Of a DNA stretch of 51,621 bases, positions 1 through 8,182 are shown piece by piece (positions within the stretch are counted from its first letter, which is position 1; each line of letters opens with the position of its first letter). The notes under the pieces were generated by a model. That model made no database searches, had not been told where the DNA came from, and was given only the letters and a program-made list of their open reading frames with translations. This stretch comes from an uncultured Gammaproteobacteria bacterium (GTDB lineage: Bacteria; Pseudomonadota; Gammaproteobacteria; SZUA-140): assembly GCA_945787155.1 (NCBI GenBank), contig CALZHD010000011.1:1-51621 (forward strand), in the 5' to 3' direction. A program made the position numbers and the translations under genes.

Positions 1-33
1 CTTGAGTTGAGATTGCTGCTGTGCTTGTTTCAT
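1..33 (-). CDS. rpoD: RNA polymerase sigma factor RpoD (N-terminal fragment, cut by window edge)
   Basis: Only the first 11 codons are inside the window. Read on the minus strand from the ATG at 33-31 they encode MKQAQQQSQLK. The QSQLK element is conserved at the extreme N-terminus of RpoD proteins. The gene lies directly downstream of dnaG in the same direction, which is the standard rpsU-dnaG-rpoD order. A purine-rich AAGGAAGG lies a little far upstream of the ATG. RpoD is the primary sigma factor that directs core polymerase to housekeeping promoters. The call rests on the short match plus synteny. Confidence 0.85.
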   Translation of the reverse strand, partial: MKQAQQQSQLK

Positions 34-74
34 GTGGCGTGAGCCTTCCTTCATACAATATGCGTGAGCAAAAA

Positions 75-118
75 ATAGCCAGCTATTCTATAACATTTCA
101 GTGGGGTCTGAGAACCCC
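75..118 (-). other. Two hairpins in the dnaG-rpoD spacer
   Basis: In the 122-bp spacer after dnaG, the minus strand can form a GGGG/CCCC hairpin (103-118). It is followed by an AATAG/CTATT hairpin (75-88) that runs into four to five T residues. In E. coli the dnaG-rpoD spacer is an mRNA processing site. These hairpins could be a processing signal or a weak attenuator before rpoD. Both stems are short, so this is only suggestive. Confidence 0.3.
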
Positions 119-155
119 GCAAAATGGTCTTTGCCGCTGGCGGGCCAATTACTCA

Positions 156-1916
156 TTAAATTCCAGATTTCTGTTTAAGCAACTGTTGCAGTTCCACTTT
201 CTCAGCCTCACTGTGTTCAGATGCGGGTTTGTTGCATAGAAATTCAATGCGCTGAGTCATGTGCTGTCGATAGAGTTGCTGCAGTAGATCGCTAAACTCC
301 TGTTCCTGATGGTCGTTTTCGACCAGATTTTCCTGCTGAACTAATTTGGCTAGATAGCGGCTTTCTTCACGATCTCGCCAGCGTTCCAGTACTGCACCTG
401 TATTAAGTTGTGGGCAAGTTCTCAACATTTCAAGTAATTCGATTAATAAGGCAATGCCTGGGGCGTTGAGTGAGGCAAATCGCTGCGGCTGTTGTTCAAG
501 TTGTCCCAGGCTCGGGTTGTTCAGCAGTAGTGTGATTGCCTGGCGAACCAGCGATGGTTGCTTGCCACGTTTTTTGCCGCGCCGGCCCTGCTGTCGAGGT
601 GGTGAAGCGGCTGTGGGGACTGGTTCATTGTTGCCCAGCAGGCGGCTGAGAGTGCGCTCTTCGATGCGAGTGATCTCGGCGAGGCGGGTTACCATCATAT
701 GTTTAAAGACGCCCGCAGGAAGTTTTTTGAGATGTGGCCGTGCGAGTTCGACGAGGCGTGCCTGGCCGTCGATGCTGCTCATATCGACCTGTTTGGCGAG
801 GTGCTCGTAGAGATAGGTGGAAAGCGGTGCAGCCGCTTCGATGCGCGCTTCGAATGCCGCTTTGCCTTCTTTTTGAACGAGTGAGTCGGGGTCTTCACCA
901 TCGGGCAGAAACATGAAGCGCGCCTGTCGTCCCGCTTGCATCACCGGTAGTGTGTTCTCCAGTGCGCGGTTGGCGGCCTCGCGTCCAGCGCGGTCGCCAT
1001 CGAAACAGAAGACGATCTCGCTAGTGGTGCGGAACATCAGTTCCAGGTGTTCAACGGTGGTGGCGGTGCCGAGGGTCGCGACGGCATAGCGGATGGCGTG
1101 TTGTGCCAGCATCACGACGTCCATGTAGCCCTCGACGATCAATAGGCGCTGGATGGCGCGGTTTGCCTGACGCGCCTCAAAGAGGCCGTAGAGCGCCTGG
1201 CCTTTGTGAAAGATTGGCGTCTCGGGCGAGTTGAGGTATTTGGGTGTGTCATCGCCAAGCACGCGTCCGCCGAAGCCGATGACGCGTCCGCGACTGTCGC
1301 GGATCGGGAACATGATGCGCTCGCGAAAGCGGTCGTAGTGACCACCACTGTCCTTTTTGATCAGCATGCCGGTGGTGGCGAGCACCTGCGTATTGTCGTT
1401 ACCAAAGTGTTTTTGCAGAGTATCCCAGCCGGGTGGGGCGTAGCCGATGCCAAATTCGGCGGCGGTCTCGCCACTGAGGCTGCGTGCCTTGAGGTAGTCG
1501 ATCGCCTGCTTGCCTTTGGAGTGCTCTTTGAGCTGCAGGCGATAGAAGTTGGCGCTCTGCTGCATCAGTTCGTAGAGCGGTTTGCTGTCGTTTTGTCCGC
1601 TGTTGGCAGTGTAGCTGCCTTGGGGGATTTCCATGCCGACGTGAGCGGCGAGATCGCGCACCGCATCGAGAAATTCCAGTCGCTCATATTCCATCAGGAA
1701 GCCGATAGCGGTGCCGTGGGCGCCGCAGCCGAAGCAGTGGTAAAACTGTTTTTCCTGGCTTACCGTGAAGGATGGGGTCTTTTCATCGTGGAATGGGCAG
1801 CAGGCGGTGTGATTGCGGCCTGCCTTTTTGAGGGGTACCTGCGCGTCAATGAGGTCGACGATGTCGACACGTGCGAGAAGTTCGTCGATGAATTGCTGCG
1901 GGATTTTGCCAGCCAT
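156..1916 (-). CDS. dnaG: DNA primase DnaG
   Basis: DnaG synthesises RNA primers on the lagging strand and works with the DnaB helicase at the replication fork. The 586-residue product has normal family length. The CHC2 zinc-binding domain is at the N-terminus with ligands C40, H43, C61 and C64, the same positions as in the E. coli enzyme. The catalytic core follows with the TOPRIM fold, including an EGYMD motif near residue 265 and the metal-binding DGDRAG motif further on. The last ~140 residues are the helicase-interaction domain, preceded by a basic, poorly conserved linker. The gene is third in the rpsU-yqeY-dnaG-rpoD operon. The ATG at 1916 starts the protein with MAGKIPQ, as expected for the family. 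Confidence 0.98.
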   Translation of the reverse strand: MAGKIPQQFIDELLARVDIVDLIDAQVPLKKAGRNHTACCPFHDEKTPSFTVSQEKQFYHCFGCGAHGTAIGFLMEYERLEFLDAVRDLAAHVGMEIPQGSYTANSGQNDSKPLYELMQQSANFYRLQLKEHSKGKQAIDYLKARSLSGETAAEFGIGYAPPGWDTLQKHFGNDNTQVLATTGMLIKKDSGGHYDRFRERIMFPIRDSRGRVIGFGGRVLGDDTPKYLNSPETPIFHKGQALYGLFEARQANRAIQRLLIVEGYMDVVMLAQHAIRYAVATLGTATTVEHLELMFRTTSEIVFCFDGDRAGREAANRALENTLPVMQAGRQARFMFLPDGEDPDSLVQKEGKAAFEARIEAAAPLSTYLYEHLAKQVDMSSIDGQARLVELARPHLKKLPAGVFKHMMVTRLAEITRIEERTLSRLLGNNEPVPTAASPPRQQGRRGKKRGKQPSLVRQAITLLLNNPSLGQLEQQPQRFASLNAPGIALLIELLEMLRTCPQLNTGAVLERWRDREESRYLAKLVQQENLVENDHQEQEFSDLLQQLYRQHMTQRIEFLCNKPASEHSEAEKVELQQLLKQKSGI

Positions 1917-1994
1917 CGCGTGATTGTATCTCTATGTGGTGGCGTTCGTCAGCGCTTTTAGTTGCACTGGCGAGGTGACGTGAAGGGGCGTTTA

Positions 1995-2447
1995 CTATGC
2001 GCCAAGTTTTGCTTTGATCTGTGTGCTAACTGCGCCCATGTCGGCGCGGCCTTGCAGTTTGCTCTTTAGCAGGCCAATGACCTTGCCCATATCTCTTGGA
2101 TTGCTGGCACCGCTGGTGGCGATCGCTTCGCTGATCATCGCTTCAAGTTCCGCTTCGCTGAGGGCGGGTGGCAGGTATTCACTGATGATTTCGATTTCAG
2201 CGCGCTCATTATCGGCAAGTTCAGGGCGGTCACCCTTGGTGTACTGCTCGATGGAGTCGCGACGCTGCTTGGTCATTTTGTCGAGAATCGCGAGCACCTG
2301 GCTGTCATCCAGCTCGATGCGTTCATCGACCTCGCGCTGTTTGACGGCAGCGAGGATCATGCGGATGACACCCAGCCGATGCGCATCTTTGCTGCGCATG
2401 GCGGATTTCATGTCATCGGTGAGTCTCTGTTTTAGCGTGCTGTCCAT
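1995..2447 (-). CDS. yqeY: GatB/YqeY domain-containing protein
   Basis: A 150-residue protein of the YqeY family, which is related to the C-terminal tRNA-binding domain of GatB. It is helical and charged. An N-terminal segment beginning STLKQRLTDDMKSAMRSKD matches the family pattern, and it ends in a small helical bundle with the motif RADMGAVSTQIKAKL. YqeY is often found between rpsU and dnaG in proteobacteria, as here. Its biochemical function is not firmly established; a link to aminoacyl-tRNA handling is inferred from the GatB relationship. The real GatB is encoded separately at 44326. Confidence 0.92.
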   Translation of the reverse strand: MDSTLKQRLTDDMKSAMRSKDAHRLGVIRMILAAVKQREVDERIELDDSQVLAILDKMTKQRRDSIEQYTKGDRPELADNERAEIEIISEYLPPALSEAELEAMISEAIATSGASNPRDMGKVIGLLKSKLQGRADMGAVSTQIKAKLGA

Positions 2448-2474
2448 TGCTGGCGGGGCTTACTCGATTGTTGT

Positions 2475-2693
2475 TTAGTAAGGTGCGCGAACGGTCCGCA
2501 TCTTTTCGCTGTAGGTCTTTTTCTGTTGTCTCTTAACGGCGGCAGCGGCTTTGCGTTTACGCACAGCAGTCGGCTTTTCGTAGAATTCACGACGACGGAC
2601 TTCTGATATGATGCCGGTTTTTTCACAGATGCGCTTGAAGCGACGGACTGCAACCTCGAAAGGCTCATTTTCTCTCAAACGAACAGCAGGCAT
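2475..2693 (-). CDS. rpsU: 30S ribosomal protein S21
   Basis: A 72-residue, strongly basic protein. It begins [20 protein letters not shown] and ends in a lysine/arginine-rich tail, which is diagnostic of bS21. S21 binds the 30S subunit near the 3' end of 16S rRNA and takes part in translation initiation. It is the first gene of the rpsU-yqeY-dnaG-rpoD operon. The ATG at 2693 is preceded by AGAGGAAAG, a good ribosome-binding site. A sigma-70-like promoter lies about 50 bp upstream of the start. Confidence 0.98.
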   Translation of the reverse strand: MPAVRLRENEPFEVAVRRFKRICEKTGIISEVRRREFYEKPTAVRKRKAAAAVKRQQKKTYSEKMRTVRAPY

Positions 2694-2742
2694 TTACTTT
2701 CCTCTTTTAATGAATGGTTTAGCCTAAAACAGCGAACCGCGA

Positions 2743-2772
2743 ATTCTACCCCTGCGGCGGGGGGCTTGTAAA
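2743..2772 (-). promoter_or_regulatory. Sigma-70-type promoter of the rpsU operon
   Basis: On the minus strand TTTACA (2772-2767) and TAGAAT (2748-2743) are separated by 18 bp, each one base from the consensus hexamers. The start codon of rpsU is 50 bp downstream, so the operon would have a leader of roughly 40 nt. The spacer contains a C-run/G-run that could also fold as a hairpin. Confidence 0.6.
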
Positions 2773-2838
2773 GCATGCGTGCATCAACGCGCGCGCTGGC
2801 ATCAGGTTTTCGGGCCATTGTGGCGTATCTTTAAGGCT

Positions 2839-3582
2839 TTATGCGCAGACTGGGCAGGTGGGGTCTTTTTGCCGCTGCAGACTGCGCCATTCCATGGTGC
2901 TAGCATCCAGCAGTAGTAGTCGGGTGTCGAGCGTTTTCCCGAAGGGTACCAGTAGTTTGAGGGTTTCGGCGGCCATCATGCTGCCGATGATGCCGGTGAG
3001 TGGGGCAAAGACGCCGCTCTGGGCGCAATTTTCTTCGTCAGCGATGGTTGATTCGTCGTAAAGGCAGCGGTAGCAAGGGCTGTTGCCACCATTGTTGCGA
3101 AAGACACAGATCTGCCCTGAGAGACGAATGGCAGCACCTGAGATCAGCGGAGTGTAGGTCTTGACGCAGGCATCGTTGAGCATAAAGCGGGTGGTGAAAT
3201 TATCGCTGGCGTCGAGCACAGCATCTGCCTGGGTGATCGCCTCAAAGAGTGAATCTCCTTCAAGCCGTTGCTTAAGGGCTGTCACAGTGATCTCGGGGTT
3301 GAGTGATTGAAGTGCTGCTTGTGCCGATGTGGCTTTGTTGCGCCCAATCCGAGCGCTGCTGTGGGCAATCTGGCGCTGCAGGTTGCTGAGATCGACATCG
3401 TCATCGTCACAGAGGGTGATCTGTCCAATGCCACTAGTCGCAAGGTAGATCGCAGCGGGCGAGCCGAGACCGCCCGCTCCGATGATCAAGACTTTCGATT
3501 GAAGTAGCCGCGTCTGGCCTGCGATGTCAATCTCAGGTAGCAGGATATGGCGGCTGTAGCGTTCAAGTTGCTGGTCATCCAT
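2839..3582 (-). CDS. moeB: Molybdopterin-synthase adenylyltransferase (MoeB/ThiF family)
   Basis: An E1-like enzyme that adenylates the C-terminal Gly-Gly of a ubiquitin-like sulfur carrier, here probably MoaD (encoded at 6786). The 247-residue protein has the nucleotide-binding loop GAGGLGSP at 35-42 and a DDDDVDLSNLQRQ segment typical of MoeB/ThiF/HesA. It has four zinc-ligand cysteines in two pairs, CYRC near residue 170 and CPVC at 243-246. The moa genes lie 1.5 kb away, which favours MoeB over ThiF. ThiF has the same fold and cannot be excluded; no thi genes are in view. It lies 21 bp downstream of the kelch gene and may be cotranscribed with it. Confidence 0.85.
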   Translation of the reverse strand: MDDQQLERYSRHILLPEIDIAGQTRLLQSKVLIIGAGGLGSPAAIYLATSGIGQITLCDDDDVDLSNLQRQIAHSSARIGRNKATSAQAALQSLNPEITVTALKQRLEGDSLFEAITQADAVLDASDNFTTRFMLNDACVKTYTPLISGAAIRLSGQICVFRNNGGNSPCYRCLYDESTIADEENCAQSGVFAPLTGIIGSMMAAETLKLLVPFGKTLDTRLLLLDASTMEWRSLQRQKDPTCPVCA

Positions 3583-3603
3583 TTATAGTTGCTGGTTCGC
3601 CAC

Positions 3604-4593
3604 TTAGTAAGTGTAGGCGATGAGGTTGTTGAGTGGGGTGCGCCCGTCGTCTGCCCAGCCACCAATCAGGTAGATAGTGCGGTCGATGTGGGCGACGCCC
3701 ATCGCGGCCAGCGGGGCGGGCATCGGTGGCAGTAGGTGCCAGGTTTCTGTCTTGGCGTCATAGCAGGCGGCATGGTCGCAGATGCCATCGCCGCTATAGC
3801 CGCCAAAGATGAAGGGGGTGTCGTCGACCATGATGGAGCCCAGGCCTGCCGCAGTCCATGGCAACTTGAGGCTGTCGAGACTCCACTCACCGTTGGCGGG
3901 GTTAAAGGCTTCGATATGGTCAAAGTTATTGAAGCCTTCGGGAGTGAAGGCAACACCGCCCATGGTTAAAATTCGCTGATCCATCACTACTGCATCCAGC
4001 GCAAAGCGTGGGGTGGGCAATGGTTTGAGCTCTTCCCATTTGCCGGTGGTTAGATTGAGGCGCTCGCAAAAGTCGAAGCCAGGATCGGTCTTGGGGCCCG
4101 ACAGGGTTGCGTCCGGGTGGTGTCCGCCAAGGATGTAGATATGATTATCGAATAGCGCGCCAGCAGGGTAGTCATGGGGCATCAGCATATCTGGTCCTTG
4201 CTCCCAGCTATCGCTCTTTGGATAGTAGATTTCAGTGGTGCGCAGAAACTGGAAGTTGCCATCTGGCTTTTTGAAGCCGCCACCAATGATATAGATCGCG
4301 TCGCCGACGGTGGTCGCGATCGCGCCTGAGCGCAGGGTTGGCATCTCGGTGCCGGGCGACCAGCTGTCTTGCTGTGGGTCGTATATGGTGGTGGAATTGA
4401 GGCTTTTGAAGTTGGGGCCACCGCCGCCAAAGACGTAAATTTTGCCATTATAGGTCGCAGTCGGGCCGTGTGAGCGGGCGATTTCCATCGCGGATTTGCT
4501 GGTCCATTGCCCTTGATCGTACTTGATGTCATTCATAGGTTTTGGGGTATCTATCTGTTGTTTATCGAGGTTTTTATTTTTTGAAGATAGCAT
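3604..4593 (-). CDS. Kelch-repeat beta-propeller protein
   Basis: A 329-residue protein built of about six kelch repeats. Each has a glycine-rich IYVFGGG/IYILGG-type strand followed by a conserved aromatic pair such as DSW or GKW roughly 20 residues later. This spacing is that of a six-bladed beta-propeller. No signal peptide or membrane segment is visible, so a cytoplasmic location is likely. Kelch propellers usually bind proteins or sugars; no catalytic residues identify an enzyme. The gene is just upstream of the moeB-like gene in the same direction and divergent from moaA. A role in molybdenum-cofactor metabolism is suggested by position only. Confidence 0.8.
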   Translation of the reverse strand: MLSSKNKNLDKQQIDTPKPMNDIKYDQGQWTSKSAMEIARSHGPTATYNGKIYVFGGGGPNFKSLNSTTIYDPQQDSWSPGTEMPTLRSGAIATTVGDAIYIIGGGFKKPDGNFQFLRTTEIYYPKSDSWEQGPDMLMPHDYPAGALFDNHIYILGGHHPDATLSGPKTDPGFDFCERLNLTTGKWEELKPLPTPRFALDAVVMDQRILTMGGVAFTPEGFNNFDHIEAFNPANGEWSLDSLKLPWTAAGLGSIMVDDTPFIFGGYSGDGICDHAACYDAKTETWHLLPPMPAPLAAMGVAHIDRTIYLIGGWADDGRTPLNNLIAYTY

Positions 4594-4796
4594 GGAATGT
4601 TGCCTGATTGCAGTGTTGAGTATCTGGTTTAAAATGAAAACTCAGATCGGCAAGTCGGGAGGTTTGTTGTAAATAGATGATAATCATGGTTAATTTTCGA
4701 TTTATCTACGATGTAGGTGATACGCCTATAATGGCGTACTGATTAAAGCTTTGTCTGGATGAGGCGATATAGATTTGGAATGCAGCGGGTTTTTCG

Positions 4797-5090
4797 TGCT
4801 AAGATTTCGGTCTGTGTGGGCATTCTTGAGAATGCCCAGCATACTATGGAGTGGTAACCGTGCTTATTTTTCGGTTGCTATCCCTACCATGTCATGAAGC
4901 CTAAAATGGATTTTCTCTTCTAAAGACTTTTTGCGCGCAAACTGTGCGCCGGGAAAGTCGTTGCTGTTGGTGCAGGTTGAAGATGCTGTTAACTGGTAGT
5001 GGAAAATTAGCGCATATCCGACTAGAATAGTCGGTTAATCTGGTCTGTGTGGTTCAGCAACAATTGTAGTATTTTGGGGAGAATATAGAC
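4797..5090 (+). promoter_or_regulatory. Structured leader upstream of moaA
   Basis: The ~500-bp gap between the kelch gene and moaA is non-coding. An extended -10-like TGCTAAGAT (4797-4805) is followed by three hairpins. These are GGGCATTC/GAATGCCC (4818-4837, 8 bp perfect), a compound hairpin (4925-4959) with GACTTT/AAAGTC outside and GCGCGCA/TGTGCGC inside, and CCGACTA/TAGTCGG (5018-5034, 7 bp perfect). A leader of nearly 280 nt with this much pairing suggests RNA-level control of moaA. Many gammaproteobacterial moaA leaders hold the Moco RNA motif, but I could not match its consensus confidently. No gene is visible in 4594-4796. Confidence 0.45.
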
Positions 5091-6194
5091 GTGTTAGATA
5101 AATCTTTGCATCGTAACAAATCATATAGTGAATCTTCGACGAGCACCCCTGCGAATACTGCTGCTGCTCTCTTGCCCCCCTTGCAAGATCGTTTTGGTCG
5201 TACCTTTGACTACGTCAGGATCGCGGTAACAGAAAAATGTAATCTGCGTTGTACCTATTGCATGCCGGAAGAAGGCGTCGAGTTGCAGGACAAGAATGCG
5301 GTGATCACCACTGCAGAAATTCAACGGACGGTTGAGACATTGGCCAAGATGGGTGTTCGCAAGGTTCGTTATACGGGTGGGGAGCCGCTGGTACGTAAGG
5401 ATATCGTCGATATTATAGCCAATACTGCTAACACGCCTGGGGTGAAAGCGGTGCATTTGACGACTAATGGTCTGCTGTTTCCTAAGTACGCAGAGGATTT
5501 ACTAAAGGCTGGTTTAACCGGGGTTAATATCAGCCTGGATTCACTCACTGAAGAAAAGTTTGAGACGATTACGCGTCGCACCGGACTTGCTCAAGTGCTG
5601 GAGAGCATTCGGGTTGCGCAGGATATTGGCATCCCTACTGTGAAGGTCAACATCGTTTTAATGCGCGGTTTCAACGAAGATGAGTTGTATGATTTCTGTG
5701 AAATGACGAAAGACCAGCGTATTACGGTACGTTTTATCGAATTTATGCCGTTTGATGCGCATCAGATTTGGGAAACAGGAGAGCATTTTGCCAGTGCCGC
5801 GAATCTGGTCGATCAGATCGAAAAGTTTTATCCAGGAATCAAGACGGCTTCCGGTACTCGAACTGAGCATCATATATTTCAGGCCCCAGGGTATACGGGC
5901 AAGATAGCGGTCATTCCTGCCTTTACTCGCAGCCTGTGTGGTAACTGCTCACGGATCCGCTTGACCTCTGATGGGAAAATACGTAATTGTCTTTATTCTG
6001 ATGATGAGTTTGATCTGAGGGCGTTATTGCGTAAGGATGGTAGTACCGAAGAGGATATTGTTGGTATTTTCCGTCAGGCATTTGATGAGAAGCATCGTGA
6101 TGGCTTTGAGGCCAAGAAGCAGTCTACTGAAAAGCGGGTCGACGTTTCAGATATTGGCAAAGGGCGTACCAGTATGACGCAGATCGGCGGTTGA
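5091..6194 (+). CDS. moaA: GTP 3',8-cyclase MoaA
   Basis: A radical-SAM enzyme that converts GTP to 3',8-cyclo-GTP, the first step of molybdopterin synthesis. The SAM-binding [4Fe-4S] cluster cysteines are C50, C54 and C57 in EKCNLRCTYCMP. The substrate-side cluster cysteines are C283, C286 and C300. The chain ends in Gly-Gly, which is needed for activity in known MoaA. At 367 residues it has an N-terminal extension of about 25 residues relative to E. coli MoaA. I keep the GTG start at 5091 because GGGGAG lies upstream at suitable spacing. It heads moaA-moaC-moaD-moaE and probably depends on the structured leader for regulation. Confidence 0.97.
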   Translation: MLDKSLHRNKSYSESSTSTPANTAAALLPPLQDRFGRTFDYVRIAVTEKCNLRCTYCMPEEGVELQDKNAVITTAEIQRTVETLAKMGVRKVRYTGGEPLVRKDIVDIIANTANTPGVKAVHLTTNGLLFPKYAEDLLKAGLTGVNISLDSLTEEKFETITRRTGLAQVLESIRVAQDIGIPTVKVNIVLMRGFNEDELYDFCEMTKDQRITVRFIEFMPFDAHQIWETGEHFASAANLVDQIEKFYPGIKTASGTRTEHHIFQAPGYTGKIAVIPAFTRSLCGNCSRIRLTSDGKIRNCLYSDDEFDLRALLRKDGSTEEDIVGIFRQAFDEKHRDGFEAKKQSTEKRVDVSDIGKGRTSMTQIGG

Positions 6195-6251
6195 TAACGG
6201 CTGTTTTTTTGTAGAAAGACCTAATTAATAAATATTTTTAGAGAGAGCTTA

Positions 6252-6737
6252 ATGATGGGTGATGTATTAACACATTTTAATGCGGCAGGTGAGGCGCATA
6301 TGGTTGATGTGGGCGCAAAAGATATTACTGTGCGCGAGGGGGTCGCTGAAGGTCGAATCTATATGGAGCCTGAGACTCTGAAAAAAATTATGGCTGGCGA
6401 TCATAAAAAGGGAGATGTGCTGGGAATAGCGCGTGTCGCGGGTATTATGGGGGCAAAGAAGACGCCAGATATCGTACCTTTATGTCATCCGATTATGATT
6501 ACTGCAGTTGATGTTGAGTTGACCCCTGAGCCTGAAAATAATTCGGTCTACTGCAAGGCGGTAGTGCGATGCAAAGGCAATACCGGTGTCGAGATGGAGA
6601 CGCTGACCGCAGTGCAGGTCGCGCTTTTGACAATTTACGATATGTGTAAGGCGGTAGATCGCGGCATGATGATGACTGATATTGGGCTGTTGTCGAAATC
6701 GGGCGGTAAGTCTGGTTCGTGGCGCCGTTCCACATAA
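6252..6737 (+). CDS. moaC: Cyclic pyranopterin monophosphate synthase MoaC
   Basis: MoaC converts 3',8-cyclo-GTP to cyclic pyranopterin monophosphate. The 161-residue product has family length. It contains the conserved block [15 protein letters not shown] and the [10 protein letters not shown] segment that form the active site at the subunit interface. Two adjacent ATG codons (6252 and 6255) are possible starts after a GAGAGAG purine run. It follows moaA by 57 bp and precedes moaD in the same operon. Confidence 0.97.
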   Translation: MMGDVLTHFNAAGEAHMVDVGAKDITVREGVAEGRIYMEPETLKKIMAGDHKKGDVLGIARVAGIMGAKKTPDIVPLCHPIMITAVDVELTPEPENNSVYCKAVVRCKGNTGVEMETLTAVQVALLTIYDMCKAVDRGMMMTDIGLLSKSGGKSGSWRRST

Positions 6738-6785
6738 TTGCCTCCGTTTGATTGAGTGCATGCATAATTGTTTAAGAGGTGGTTT

Positions 6786-7019
6786 ATGGAAATTGACGTA
6801 AAATTTTTTGCTAGTTTGCGTGATCGTATGGGGCGTACCAGCGATAAAGTAACGTTTGATAAGCAGGCTGCAACAGTCGCAGAGGTCTGGGAGCAGGTCT
6901 CCTCTGAGCCGATGCCCAGTAATATATTGGTGGCTGTGAATAAGGAATATACTGATTTGAGTCAAGAGCTCAAGAGTGGTGATGAAGTTGCCTTCTTCCC
7001 GCCTGTGACTGGAGGGTAA
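6786..7019 (+). CDS. moaD: Molybdopterin synthase small subunit MoaD
   Basis: A 77-residue beta-grasp sulfur carrier that, as the thiocarboxylate, donates sulfur to cyclic pyranopterin monophosphate. It starts MEIDVKFFASLRD and ends PPVTGG; the terminal Gly-Gly is the site that MoeB adenylates. I place the start at the ATG at 6786, with AGAGGTGG just upstream, rather than at an in-frame TTG at 6768, which would add six atypical residues. It is five bases from moaE, its partner subunit. Confidence 0.95.
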   Translation: MEIDVKFFASLRDRMGRTSDKVTFDKQAATVAEVWEQVSSEPMPSNILVAVNKEYTDLSQELKSGDEVAFFPPVTGG

Positions 7020-7024
7020 GAAAG

Positions 7025-7495
7025 ATGAAAGTCGTTGTTCAGGATGAAAAACTCGACCCATATCAAGCGATCGCACACCATGAAACTACAGAATTGGAGT
7101 CAGGGAAGCATGGCGGTGTCGTCAGTTTTGTTGGCACTATGCGTGACTTCAATGACGGTGAGGATGTTTCCGCAATGAACCTGGATCACTACCCTGGGAT
7201 GACGGAAAAACACATCGAGCAGGTATGCCAGGAGGCGATGGATGGCTGGGATGTGATGGATGTGCTGGTGGTTCACCGTGTGGGTGATATGTATCCATCA
7301 GATCCAATTGTGCTGGTGGCGGTATGGTCTGCACACCGTGCAGCGGCATTTGATGCCTGTCGTTATGTGATTAATTATCTGAAAGAGCGCGCGCCTTTCT
7401 GGAAATGTGAAGTGACCACCGAGGGTAAGAAGCACTGGGTAGAGCATAACTCAGAGGACCCAGGTGTCGCCAAGAGCCGCTTGAAATCAGCGTAA
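7025..7495 (+). CDS. moaE: Molybdopterin synthase catalytic subunit MoaE
   Basis: The large subunit of molybdopterin synthase, which inserts the dithiolene sulfurs using MoaD thiocarboxylate. The 156-residue protein has the family motifs DHYPGMTE, VVHRVGDMYPSD and KERAPFWKCE; the lysines in the last region are part of the active site in known MoaE. It is the last gene of the moaACDE operon. A rho-independent terminator begins 35 bp after the stop codon. Confidence 0.97.
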   Translation: MKVVVQDEKLDPYQAIAHHETTELESGKHGGVVSFVGTMRDFNDGEDVSAMNLDHYPGMTEKHIEQVCQEAMDGWDVMDVLVVHRVGDMYPSDPIVLVAVWSAHRAAAFDACRYVINYLKERAPFWKCEVTTEGKKHWVEHNSEDPGVAKSRLKSA

Positions 7496-7529
7496 ATTAT
7501 CTGCTGACGAAATTTAATCGTCTTAATTA

Positions 7530-7566
7530 AAAAGGCCTGAGTGAGATAGTCACCCGGGCTTTTTTG
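7530..7566 (+). terminator. Rho-independent terminator of the moa operon
   Basis: GCCTGAGTGA pairs with TCACCCGGGC across a short GATAG-containing loop, with one wobble and one mismatch, and is followed by six T residues. It lies just after moaE and before nikR, so the moa transcript probably ends here. Confidence 0.8.
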
Positions 7567-7626
7567 TTTGATTTATATCATTTTATTTTATAAATAGATT
7601 ATTCTGTTGTTTTCGCGAGAAGGGTG

Positions 7627-7650
7627 GATCATAACTTTGGGCTAATGATC
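7627..7650 (+). promoter_or_regulatory. Inverted repeat upstream of nikR, possible operator
   Basis: GATCAT (7627-7632) and ATGATC (7645-7650) form a perfect inverted repeat with a 12-bp spacer, about 55 bp before nikR. Known NikR sites are spaced inverted repeats (GTATGA-N16-TCATAC in E. coli). The sequence and spacing here differ, so autoregulation through this site is only a guess. Confidence 0.25.
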
Positions 7651-7705
7651 GTACGTAAAGGGTCGATATCTATGAGATCAAAAGCCAACCATGGAGGGTT
7701 GAAAG

Positions 7706-8167
7706 ATGGAACGAATCACTATGTCTTTAGAGTCCGGACTTGCAGGACAATTCGATGAATTTATTAATAGTCACGGATACACCAATCGCTCAGAAGCGAT
7801 GCGTGACCTGATACGTGAGCGTCTTGAGAGTGAGCGGCTGAAAAAGTGGGAAGACGGCCACTGTGTTGCGACGCTGAGTTATGTCTACAATCATCATGAA
7901 TGGGAATTATCGAGTCGTATCACGCGTGCTCATCATCACAGCCATGAGTTAAATATTGCCAATACCCATATTCATCTTGATCATGACAATTGTCTGGAGA
8001 TCGCAGTGATGCGAGGTTCGGTCAAGGCTGTGCGAGAGTTTGCAAGTACAATTATGGCCGAGAGAGGGGTGCGGCATGGCAAGCTTGGTATGATTCCTGT
8101 GGATATAACAGAAGAAGGGCATAATGGCCATGCAGTGCCGCATCTGCATAGCCATCCCATGACATGA
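7706..8167 (+). CDS. nikR: Nickel-responsive transcriptional regulator NikR
   Basis: NikR represses nickel-uptake genes when nickel is bound. Residues 1-45 form the ribbon-helix-helix DNA-binding domain, with TMSLESGL as the ribbon strand. Residues ~50-140 form the ACT-like metal-binding tetramer domain. The four nickel ligands of the family are seen as H77, H88, H90 and C96, in THIHLDHDNC. An unusual histidine cluster surrounds H77 and the C-terminus is also histidine-rich. A GGAGGG site precedes the ATG. No nickel transporter or hydrogenase gene is in this window, so its targets lie elsewhere. It may share a transcript with the phosphatase 15 bp downstream. Confidence 0.95.
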   Translation: MERITMSLESGLAGQFDEFINSHGYTNRSEAMRDLIRERLESERLKKWEDGHCVATLSYVYNHHEWELSSRITRAHHHSHELNIANTHIHLDHDNCLEIAVMRGSVKAVREFASTIMAERGVRHGKLGMIPVDITEEGHNGHAVPHLHSHPMT

Positions 8168-8182
8168 CTTTATAGAGACTGG

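Noticed and set aside
1206-1961. Long open frame on the plus strand opposite dnaG
   Set aside because: It is antisense to a conserved gene, has no recognisable domain and is explained by the GC-rich third positions of dnaG.
6768-6785. TTG start for moaD
   Set aside because: It adds six residues not seen in MoaD; the ATG at 6786 has AGAGGTGG directly upstream.
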